From Dipteronia dyeriana (Eukaryota; Streptophyta; Magnoliopsida; Sapindales; Sapindaceae), in NCBI GenBank assembly GCA_032871835.1, contig CM065296.1:120352146-120416145 (forward strand): a DNA stretch of 64,000 bases. Reading direction: 5' to 3'. The first letter of the stretch is position 1; each line of letters starts with the position of its first letter. The notes below the pieces were generated by a model. It was not told the DNA's origin. It ran no database searches and was given only the letters and a program-made list of their open reading frames with translations. The position numbers and the translations under genes were made by a program. Positions 54,616 to 64,000 of this stretch are shown here, piece by piece.

Positions 54616-56944
54616 AACATTTAATCCGATTATCTTATGTGGTAATCAATTAAAAATGATACAAAATAAAATAATTGGTAAACAAGTACGAAAAAATAAG
54701 GTCGATATTAACTAGAGACCTTATGATGATATTACAATCACCTGCTTTCTTACAATTCTCATAATATTAATTACAATATTATGTTCCTTCATACGTGGAA
54801 TATCAATTTAGCCGAGTTTTTAACATATGATTATTAAAAAATCGAAAGTATATCTAAAAGACTCTTCAACTAAGATATTTGTTAAAGTCAAAGGAGAGCA
54901 TATTCGGCTCAACGGACTCTTCAGATAAGATTTTGTTTCTTTCTCTTCATAGCAACTTCTCACTCATTATTATATTATTTTTTTATCGTATCATCATTAA
55001 TATTTGATATATATATTCTTTTTATCTATTTAATTAAATTCAATTAATATAGAATAAGTTTTAATTTATAAATGTTATCATCATAAAAATTATATCATTA
55101 GAAATGTCTTATCTAAATCTTTAAAATGAGACTAATATTGAGTATTTAATAATAACATACTAATAATTTGAAAGTTCGTTTGAGAATTTAAGTGTTTTTT
55201 TTTTTAATAATAAAAATCTATTTTTAATTGAAAAGTCTTTTGGAATGACACTTATTTTATTCGCTTCTCAAATTGTCATATGATTAGTAAGCAAATTAGC
55301 ACATAAATAAATAAATAGATATTTAAATAATGAAAATAGAATATACTTTTGAAGATACTCTAAGTACACTTCCAAGAAAAAGCTTGATTAAAAAAATTTA
55401 TAATTCCAGTTACCTATAATATCTTCAAAGATTAAAATTTCGTTTTTGTCCAAATTAATTACGTACAAGCGCTGATAATGTTCCTTATGGGCTCAGTTTA
55501 CAAGGGCCCATTATAAGAACAGTTCGATCGAGCAAGACTTCTAAGCTTGAACACAGATCATGATCTTCAAATGAGAAAATCTCTTGCCGGATATACCATT
55601 TACTAGTGCACCCTGGTACACCTATCGAAAAAATTCTCCTTCAAACCTGATTGGTTTGGGATTAGAAAATTTTAGTCTAGATCCATGTTTGGTAATAGTT
55701 TGCAACATGACACTGGTAATACCAAGTCCTAACAGCAAAATAGTCTCATGATCATGGTATAAAACAAACCCACCTCTCTAAATCCCATATCGCCAATGAT
55801 GTAACCAGAATTTAGAACTCGGATGAGCTAGACTAAAATTAAGTGAACCCCAACTATACAAGGACATTTTATTGATTGAAAAATAAAAATGCACCTAATA
55901 GGTGGTCATACCATGTAAAATACACATTCTAAAAAATAAGTAATAACTTTATATATATATACCACTTATAGTGGTAGAAACTTAAACTTAGGACATTGAC
56001 AAATTAAATTAACATTGTTACCACTGAGTCACATTGAGCAGGGTAAAAAAACATTATTATTGATAAAAAAACGTTACAAAAAAAAATTGAATCAAATACT
56101 AATTCAGTTGTATACGATGATTTTTTTTTTTGATCAAATTTTATCAATTATAATATATGGATCAATAGTATCATCAATTTCTATTTCAATTTAGATAGCC
56201 ATAGACTTTGTTAGTACTTCATTCTCTATGATGTGTTGATCATTTTCATTGTTCAAAATCTTTGAGTTGTGAAAACACGAAGAGATTAAGTCAATTCTAA
56301 TAATATAAAATTCATAAAATAAAATTAGTCTAATTTTAAAATTTTAAAAGAAAATAAATTAATTAAACATAATTCCTAAATTGAATAAATAATTTTTAAA
56401 AAAATTGAGAAAGATAGTGAATCATATTTGGGAATGAGACAGAAATTTTGTATAAAAATCTATATTATGTAGTGTGTGTTTGTGATGACCTGCCTATAGA
56501 ACAAAAATTGAAAATATACTTCTATAAAATTTATAGGTGAGTATTTTCTTAATATTTTTTTTTTCTTAAAGGGTTAGGATGGGTTTGAGCCCATCCAAAC
56601 GAGTCCATTGTGAGTGAGTATTATATATTTTTTATATAGATAATATGTATGTATGAACAAAATAAATTTATCTAATTACCGTTATTTTTTAAAATAAATT
56701 TATTTATTTTGATCGTATATTACCTCCCCGCAGGACGTAAACAACAGGCGAACTCCACCTAAACCCCTATTAAGTTACGTCCCTTTCTATCACTGGTACT
56801 GCTAGGATTGATTATTTTTGCTCACGGCCCCACTCATTTATTCATCCCACATCCCCACCTACCCCCACCAATTCATTCTCTTTCATCACATTCAAGTCAT
56901 TCTATTTTACCACTTCTCTCTCATTAAATCTCGAATGTTCTCTT
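54616..56944. other. Intergenic AT-rich DNA
   Basis: No gene, RNA gene or clear element seen. Short A/T runs and a 'ccactatatagtgg'-like patch near 55960 are present. A TE-like origin for parts is possible but not shown. Confidence 0.4.
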
Positions 56945-57493
56945 TAGGGATCGTAGCGGGTCGAATTTAGATGGATTTTATAAAATCTAAACTCTCGTTC
57001 GTAAAAAAATTTCTCACTCATACACGCCCTCGAACCCGTGTAAGTAAAAGGGTTCACGAACGGATTTGAACCCGCAGGTTATGGTTGTACCCATACCCTC
57101 ACCCGCGAAACAATGAGGGTTCAGGGGTAGATGCTTCACCCACGGGATATCTACAAGCCCGCGATTTGTCATTTGTAAATTTCTACATGTAATCATCTAA
57201 TTGTTACTTAATTGAATTAAATTTTCATTTCTTATTCTCTACTTGATACATTACAAAACAATAATAATCATAAAAATAAAACGACAAAAAATAATTCAAA
57301 TGTCTACGTATGTTTATATTTATTTATTTTTATTTATGCGGGTTCATGGGTCCAACCCGTGAGTTCATTTTTCCAACCCGCACCGTTAACAAACCCATCG
57401 GATTTTTCATTAAACGGTTCGCGGGTTGTAAATTCACCATCCACACCCTGTAGGGTTGGGTTCGGACGGGTGCGGGTCAAATTGTTATTCCTA
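56945..57493. mobile_element. Diverged copy of the 37359-37943 hAT-type element
   Basis: It begins TAGGGAT and ends ATTCCTA, with the same ACCCGC/GCGGGT-rich subterminal parts and AT-rich centre as 37359-37943, in inverted orientation. The flanks give no convincing 8-bp duplication, consistent with age. Confidence 0.75.
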
Positions 57494-57538
57494 CTTTCCA
57501 TTTTCAAAATTTATCATTTCAAACTCCTTTTTTTAAAG

Positions 57539-57768
57539 GTGGTGGTTAGGCAGACCACGTTGAAGAAGAACTATGTTTTTCACTGGTGCTAGGGTTTTTC
57601 AAGTTCTTAGAGTTGCAAAACAATAAATTTATTTAATTTGTTTTTTTTAATAGTGGTGGTTGTACAGACTAGGTTGAAGAAGAACCTTCTTTTTTTTTTA
57701 ACTGGTTGCTAGGGTTTTTCGAGTTTTTGGAGTTGTAGAACAACGAATTTATTTAATTTACTTTTTTC
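57539..57768 (+). repeat. 114-bp tandem duplication
   Basis: Units begin GTGGTGGTT at 57539 and 57653 and share 'gttgaagaagaac', 'gctagggtttttc' and 'aatttatttaattt'. Confidence 0.8.
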
Positions 57769-58047
57769 TATTTATTTTATATCCTTATTTAAGAAAATAA
57801 TAATATTTAAAAATGATATAATTTTATTATATTTTAAGCATATAATAAACAATTTATCAAAATAATTTTAATACAATCACAATTCATTCCAAACATAAGA
57901 TTTGACTATATTAATCATATCTCATGTTTACACCCAATAATAGACAGTGTTATATTTAATCATATCTAATACAATCCAATACAATCCCATTAAAATAGTC
58001 AGATCTAATCTCAGACACCAAAAATGGCCGGTTAGTCTAATTTCAAC
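57769..58047. other. AT-rich spacer
   Basis: No gene or element recognised. Confidence 0.4.
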
Positions 58048-58560
58048 TTCGAGCTTTTAAAAACTGTGTCCGAGATTTTTTTTCAAAGGTTCGTGCTTTT
58101 TAAAACAGTGTCTGAGCCTTTTTCCTACAATGTCTTTGTTTTGTTAAACTTTATAGTGTTTGAGTATTTTTGTGAAAGGTTCGAATGTTTATTTAAAAGC
58201 CCCGAGTTTTTTTTTTTTCAAAACTCCGAGGCTTTTTTATTAAAAGCCTCGAGTTTTTTTTTTTTTTTTACAGTTCTGATCTTTTTAAAACTGTATCCGA
58301 GACTTTTTTTAAAGGTTCGTTCTTTTTAAAATAGTGTTCGAGCATTTTTCTTGCAATGTCTTTGTGGTGTTAAACTTTGTAGTGTTCGAGCATTTTTGTA
58401 ACAGATCCAAGATTTTTTATAAAAGCCCCGAGTTATTATTCAAAGCTCCGAGCCTTTTTTTTGTAAAAGCTCCGAGTCTTTTTTTTTTTTACAGTTCCAA
58501 GCTTTTTAAAACTGTGTCCGATACTTTTTTAAAAGATTCGTGCTTTTTAAAACACAAACC
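58048..58560 (+). repeat. Three diverged tandem units of about 220-227 bp
   Basis: A motif of the form CTTTTTAAAACTGTGTCCGA recurs at about 58054, 58281 and 58502, and the intervening sequence ('caatgtctttg', 'agtgtt-gag', 'aaagcc-cgag') is shared. The spacing is consistent with a minisatellite-like array that has decayed. Short open frames across it are by-products. Confidence 0.75.
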
Positions 58561-59948
58561 TACATGCTTGGTTCCGAGACTTTTACTAAAAACTCCAAGA
58601 CTTTTGTAATTACATTTTGAACCTTTTAAATACTAACCAGAAAAAAAAAATCGACCCCCGAATGCTTCTGCATAGCGCCACTCCGTCATTGTTCAAGTGA
58701 TTGTGTGAGTTTCAACGAGATTTTCTCTCTCTACTTCTCAACTCTATCACCATAAAATGAATGAAAGAAATCTGATGTGGAACAACTATTGAGAGTATTT
58801 TTGTCTGTTCACCATAATCAATGTCTTATAAACATAAATTATTAAAACAGTGACAGTGTTGAAATGTCACCTCCAAAATGTTTTATTTAGTTTTTGAACC
58901 TCATTCATTAATTGATAGGGTGGTGGAAAAAAAAAGATATTATCATTTGAGTCCCTATATTTTTTTAAATTATTTGTTTTTTACTTATTTATTCATTTTT
59001 AACTATATTGATCCATATGTTTTCAAAAACACTCGTTGGTCGGTCTAGCTATATTTTAACGGTCAACGGTCACAGAACACACTGAATGACTATTTTATCT
59101 ATATTTATTTATTTTATTTGTAAAAAAAAAAGTTAAAGAAAAAAAAAGGTTGAGGTCCAAATTTAATGCCCACCGTCTATTTTAGGTGATGAATGGTTGG
59201 GATCTAGATCATAACCAAATCCAAAAAGAAAAAAAATTCAAAAAAAAAATTACACTTACAAATTAACATCAAACCACACAAATCAATCCCTAGTTTATCA
59301 TCATCATTACCAGAAAAAAAAAATCCCAATTTCAATAAATTTCATCCTCAAACACCAAAAATCAATCTCAGTTCATCATTATCCTTATCAATCTCAAACA
59401 ACAACACCAATCTCAAATCATTATTTATTTTTACAATTAGAAATTTAAGAAAAAAAAAATTATGGATGGAGACCCAATTTGGAGAATGGATCTCCATCAT
59501 GTCGTCATTTTAGACCAAAGCCTTTGTAACCATCGTCTTCCATCTCCAACATTCCGGGTCATTGCCTTCCATCTCCATCATTCCAAACCACCGACGTCCA
59601 TCTCCTCTTCCCGTTGTTCATTTAGTTGCCTCTCCCGCAACCTCAAACACCATCACTATTATCAAGCACCACCAGGTTCAAACATCACCATAGATATCAA
59701 AACCCCAAACCTCCACATGTCGTCCCTCGCCACATCATACCCCACCACCATCGTCAAACACAACCACCAATTCTTCAAAAACAACCACCAAAATCGTCAA
59801 ACATCAAAATCCATGGTGGATACTCTGCTATACTTGAAAATCCAGGAAGGAGACCGCAACGTCATCCTTAACTTTTCTGGGAGTGCCTCCTCCTTCTCAA
59901 ATCTGGTAAGACAACAAGTTTTTCTTTTTCTTTTTCTTTTTCCTCTTT
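58561..59948. other. Intergenic, low-complexity DNA
   Basis: T-rich then CAT/CCA-rich sequence, comparable in style to 8827-9739. An open frame of 163 codons at 59462-59953 has a His/Ser/Pro-rich, low-complexity translation and no motif, so I do not call a gene. The TSD of the next element starts at 59949. Confidence 0.45.
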
Positions 59949-59956
59949 CCTAGATC

Positions 59957-61239
59957 CAGTGTCGGCCCTGGGCTGGTGCATCAGATGCACCCTCCCAGGG
60001 GCCCAAGGCCTAAAATATTTTTAAATAAAAAACTGATTTGTTGGATCCAAATATTTTTTTAATGAAAAGGCGAAATCAGATGTTTAAAAGGTTCAATCAC
60101 TTACTTATTTGTTTTTAGAATGACGATATTTACACTTTTCAAAAACTGTATGTACATTCCAATTTAGTATATTTTTGAAAATCTAATATTACTCTCGAGT
60201 AAATTTACTTAAATTACTAAATAGTTTGTAAGTACACACCAAAATTTATTAATTGATTTTATATCAATCCTTTGAAAAAAAAAGGAAAAAGGAAATTTCG
60301 TATTAATTATTTGTTATGATAAGAAAAACCTTTCTATTTTATCAAACCCTAACTTCTATTTTAAATACTAATTTCAATTCTTTTAAAGAATACAAATTGA
60401 TTGAGTTGACCAATAATTTACTGATATAATTGAGTGAAACAAAATCAATACAAACAATAAACTTTCTATTGTAAAAAAAAAACAATAAACTTTCTTATGA
60501 ACAGAAGAATTAAGATACACTGTTGTGTGTGGAAAGCTAGTAGTTTTTTTTTCAATTCGGTGGAATTGGAGAATTTTAATCTTAAAAAAAAAATTAAAAA
60601 ATTATTGCAATGATAAGAAAAAAAATTCAAACAATTTTTTAGTGACATCAAATATTTTTGTTTTAGTGACATCAAATGTTTTTGTAGGAGTTAGAATATT
60701 TTTTTAAGAGAAATTATTTATTTGAATAAAAAGATATAAATGAATAAATTTTTAAATAAATCTGATTAGATAACAAAATAGTGGGGTGTGCTAACAAAAA
60801 TATAATATAATAAAATTTAAAAAATTGGTATTTTTGGTATTAAATGGGGTTTATTTACGAAATATAGATTTTTAAAATATTTTAAGAGTATATTTACGAA
60901 AATGGTGTACATACAGTTTTTTAGAGGTATCAATATCGTCACTCTTGTTTTTAATATTAAATGATGGGCTCATTTTTTTTATTTCAGACCGGCCTCATAT
61001 TTTGTTTTTAAAAATAATCCGAAAAACCTTAGGAAAACAAACATATAAAGTCCTCGAACCTAAATGTGCTTAAGAGTTAAGATAAACAAAATTTCAAACC
61101 ATAATTTTTTCGATATTGGTACCGTATAAACTATACACTACGAAAAAAAACATGTTATATATATTTAAACGGAATTGAACAAAAAAAACCCATTTTAAAT
61201 TTTTTGCCCTGAATCTCCAAAAACTCAGGACCAACCCTG
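59957..61239. mobile_element. Non-autonomous hAT-type element, TSD CCTAGATC
   Basis: This 1,283-bp element has imperfect terminal inverted repeats CAGTGTCGGCCCTG / CAGGACCAACCCTG and perfect 8-bp target duplications CCTAGATC at 59949-59956 and 61240-61247. The CAG...CTG ends and 8-bp duplication point to hAT. No transposase motif is visible; internal DNA is AT-rich. Confidence 0.88.
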
Positions 61240-61247
61240 CCTAGATC

Positions 61248-62197
61248 CGGTGACTGCAACGATAATGGTGGAGGTTTTTGTCTCTACCTTTTCTTTACCC
61301 TTTTTTTATTATTGTTTTTAATTATTTAGCTTTTTCATGGAATCTAACTTTTTTTTTAATAATTTTATTTTTTTAGTTTTGTTTTCCACCGTCCATCACA
61401 CAAAAAAAAAATTCCTTTTAATTTAATTGTTTTTTTTTAATTTATTAGGTGAAGAGATGTCCAAATTTAAATTTCATTATTATTATTATTATTAATTATT
61501 ATTGTTATTGTTATTATTATTAGTATATATCTATTTATTTGTCAATAAACATAGTATACCATTGTTTAAAGATAAAAATACATTTATAACCATTAAATTT
61601 TACTAACGGTTGGCTCATTGAAAGACGAAATTGTTTTTGAAAATATAACGATGAATCTAATGAAAAATGAAAAATGAATAAAAAATAAATAATTCAAAAA
61701 ACGTAGAGATTCAATTGATAATATCCTAAAAAAAAAAAAGATCATCATCTCAATAGGATTTGCAAACACAACAAAAAAAATGTCATTTGATTTTGACATG
61801 GGCCACTAGTCCGCAGGACCAAAATAGTGCTATTGCAAAATCGTTAAAGACAGAATCTAAAATTTAAGTATAAATTTCAATTCAAATGATGTGGTAAATG
61901 GTATTTCATTAATCACATCAGGTATATGATGATGATAACTCACATACCACATCATTTTGATTAATTTGGGTTGTATAACATTACTCATTTACATTAATTT
62001 ATAGTGATTTTTTTTTTCACATTTACAACATTTGAAACTTATGAATTCAAATAATTTTATTTTTATATATAAATACTATATGCGATGGTGACGATTCAAT
62101 ACTTGAGACATTGTTGGACTAAATGCTTCCATCAAATCACATTGGACGCTAGTGCCTTCGAATAATTCATTTATTGTCATGAAAAATCAAATCGTCG
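61248..62197. other. Intergenic DNA with a possible MITE relic
   Basis: Contains an (ATT)n run at about 61477-61525. 61850-61992 resembles the MITE at 2255-2423: it shares 'aaatgatgtgg', 'ataactcacata-cacatcat' and a terminal 'aacattactc'. No gene is seen. Confidence 0.45.
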
Positions 62198-62331
62198 GTC
62201 TAAAATTGGTGTCCTAATTTGTGTCTAACAAATTAAATTGGAATATATGTCCATATTTAACACATATCTTAAAGTAGACACATGGCCCAATTTGGTTGGT
62301 TAAACACAAATTATGACATCAATTTTGGATT
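62198..62331. mobile_element. Short palindromic MITE upstream of GDSL copy F
   Basis: A 134-bp segment whose outer 43 bp on each side are inverted copies ('aaaattggtgtcctaatttgtg' region against 'cacaaattatgacatcaatttt' region). It lies about 140 bp upstream of the copy F start codon and could affect its promoter. Confidence 0.65.
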
Positions 62332-62469
62332 GACTATTTGAGTGTAAAATTAAAAAGGTGGGAATTGCAGAAAATAGAATTAAAATAGCAAGGTCTCTCT
62401 ATATATAATATTCATGAAGTTCACTAGTTCTCTATATGCGTTCAAATCTTGGATTATTTCTCTACAAAC

Positions 62470-63521
62470 ATGAAATTCAACTTCATGAAACTACTGCCAT
62501 TATATGCAACTCCTTCAACCAAAATATTGTTGTTGTTCTCAGTTTATGTATCCATTTTTTTCTGTTCACACACTGAATTAGAAGCTGCGGACATGAACCC
62601 ATCACAAAATTTATCATATCCAGCATTTTTCTCATTTGGAGATTCCATCGTTGATACCGGCAATAACAACAATCTAGCGACAACAGCTAAGTGTAATTTC
62701 CCTCCGTACGGGAGGGATTTCATGGGAGGAAAACCAACGGGAAGATTTTCCAACGGTAAAACCCCACCGGACTTGATAGGTATATAGAACGTACTTACCA
62801 TGCACTGTGATATATATGTAAGTCATCAACAAGTACGAATATGCTTAAATGAGTGATAGTTTCGTTTTTTCATATCAATTATATTCTATAGAAAGATTTT
62901 TTCTTTATTGCAAGTTAACAAGTGAAATTTTTTTACTGTACACTTGTATAGTTGCAATAGTTAATAGTCTACTAAAGTTCTTATTGAAATTCTCTTGTAA
63001 ATTGAATCTTCCTCTTCAAATATTAATCAATTTTTGAATATATTTTTTCCCCTAACAGTTGAAACATTGGGAATCAAAGAGATTTTACCGGCATATTTGG
63101 AAAGATTTGTACACCGGTGTAAACTTTGCCTCAGGTGGTTCTGGATTTGATCCTCTATCATCTGAGATAGCGGTACCGGATATTTTTTTTATTTATAATT
63201 TTAACACAATATTGTATTATTATTTTTTAAATTTTCTTATTAGTTTCTCTTATAAAATTTTCTTATTAGTTTGATTTTTGGTAGATGGCATATTCATTAT
63301 CCGATCAAATAGATTTCTTCAAAGATTACATTTCGAAGCTGAGAGATAATGCTGGAGAAGAAAGAGCAACCTCCATTATAAGCAGGAGCTTGTATTTGGT
63401 GGCAGCATCTGCTAATGACATTGAAACCACCTATTTTAATACCAATATTAGAAGGTTGCAATATCATGATTATCCTTCATATGTTTCCTTTTTGGTTACT
63501 TCGGCTTCAAAAAATTTTAAG
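62470..63521 (+). pseudogene. GDSL esterase/lipase copy F, frameshifted and cut by the window
   Basis: Exon 1 is 62470-62779 (ATG at 62470; signal peptide, then [13 protein letters not shown] and [12 protein letters not shown]). Exon 2 is 63059-63172 but has 114 bp instead of 131: the 17 bp coding the Asp-Pro-Asn-Leu-Lys-Pro region are absent, which shifts the frame after PAYL. Exon 3 is 63285-63521 (79 codons, one more than in C-E), open in itself, with block III reading SAND. Exons 4 and 5 are not in the remaining 479 bp. All splice sites are GT-AG. If the deletion is real the product is truncated; otherwise the gene would be normal. Copy F is the most divergent intact-looking paralog (DDQ motif replaced by SDQIDFFKDYI). 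Confidence 0.8.
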
Positions 63522-64000
63522 GTAAATTATTTCTTCATGTAAGTAAGTTACATATATACAAATGACTTTGAGATAGGCAGCCATTACTGATTTTCCTGCA
63601 AATAATCCACCCTCATAAATGCATGCACCTACTCATTGAGACGCATGTGATTAGTCTTTTTGAATTAGACAATACATGTGCTTAGTCAATTTGTTAACTA
63701 ATTACAATGGCAAAAATTAATGTCAGTGTCAATTAAGAGAGAAGGTGACAAGCTTTTTTTTTTTTCTTTTGTCTTTTGAGTCCACTTCCTTGTATAAAGA
63801 TGACCACTGAACTTCAAGAACCAATTTGTAAGTCACTCAAAATATCTCCTTTGTATACATGTGTGAGGGTTTGACCTCTCCCCCAATTTCAAAAATATAT
63901 GGTATATTTCAAAAATAATAATATTCTTTTATCTTTAATCTTTATCCATGGACAACGTAGCCAAAATTACAGAACCACATAAACTTTTATATGCATAGTT
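63522..64000. other. Start of intron 3 of GDSL copy F
   Basis: AT-rich intronic sequence beginning GTAAAT. No exon 4 (ELYGLG-type) signal is found before the window ends. Confidence 0.55.

Noticed and set aside
59462..59953. 163-codon frame
   Set aside because: Low-complexity His/Pro/Ser translation in CAT/CCA-rich DNA, running into a hAT target site; no motif.
1..64000. CRISPR arrays, bacterial operons, riboswitches, tRNA or rRNA genes
   Set aside because: Plant nuclear sequence; the repeats are TE-derived, and no cloverleaf or rRNA-like stretch was recognised. A dedicated tRNA or rRNA scan was not possible.

Overview
The window is nuclear DNA of a flowering plant, most likely a eudicot. 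It is AT-rich, its genes have GT-AG introns, LTR retrotransposons carry initiator-tRNA-Met or Athila-type primer sites, and the resident genes belong to the plant EXL (extracellular lipase) branch of GDSL esterases. The species cannot be named from the sequence. All calls come from reading it; no search was run.

The backbone is a tandem array of EXL-type GDSL genes on the + strand, each built on the same five-exon plan. From left to right: copy A (1537-7687, wrecked by retroelements), copy B (28682-28989, collapsed to pieces of exons 1 and 5), copy C (39067-42128, intact, 359 aa), copy D (43644-45639, intact, 363 aa), copy E (51790-53338, intact, 362 aa), a scrap of exon 3 (about 54552-54615), and copy F (62470 to beyond 63521, frameshifted by a 17-bp deletion and cut by the window edge). 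Flanking DNA of A, B and C is also duplicated, so whole gene units were copied. One unrelated gene, for a small predicted membrane protein, lies on the minus strand at 53951-54331.

Most other DNA is mobile. 1-1536 is the 5' end of a minus-strand LTR element whose LTR splits exon 1 of copy A. 2934-3559 is a truncated LTR in copy A. 4432-7487 is a young non-autonomous element coding only gag and protease (TR-GAG-like), set in exon 5 of copy A. 9740-14767 is a decayed Ty1/copia element. 15223-27003 is an Athila-like Ty3/gypsy element whose centre is replaced by a truncated copia (20662-26465). 31148-36774 is an internally deleted copia with target duplication ATTAT. 45806-51150 is a nearly complete copia with target duplication TTGAC, between D and E. 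Non-autonomous hAT-type elements lie at 37359-37943 and 59957-61239, each with a perfect 8-bp target duplication, with a degraded relative of the first at 56945-57493. A large fold-back element occupies 29530-30395 and small MITE-like palindromes lie at 2255-2423 and 62198-62331.

The GDSL proteins are predicted secreted SGNH serine esterases/lipases acting outside the cell on acyl esters. The locus shows gene-family birth and death: three intact copies, two degraded copies, one small relic and one recently frameshifted copy, with transposons doing much of the damage. I found no clearly new biochemical system. The observations most worth following are the gag-protease-only element, the palindromic repeats in the Athila LTR, the copia/Athila chimera, and the shared Gly-to-Ser change in block III of the intact GDSL paralogs.
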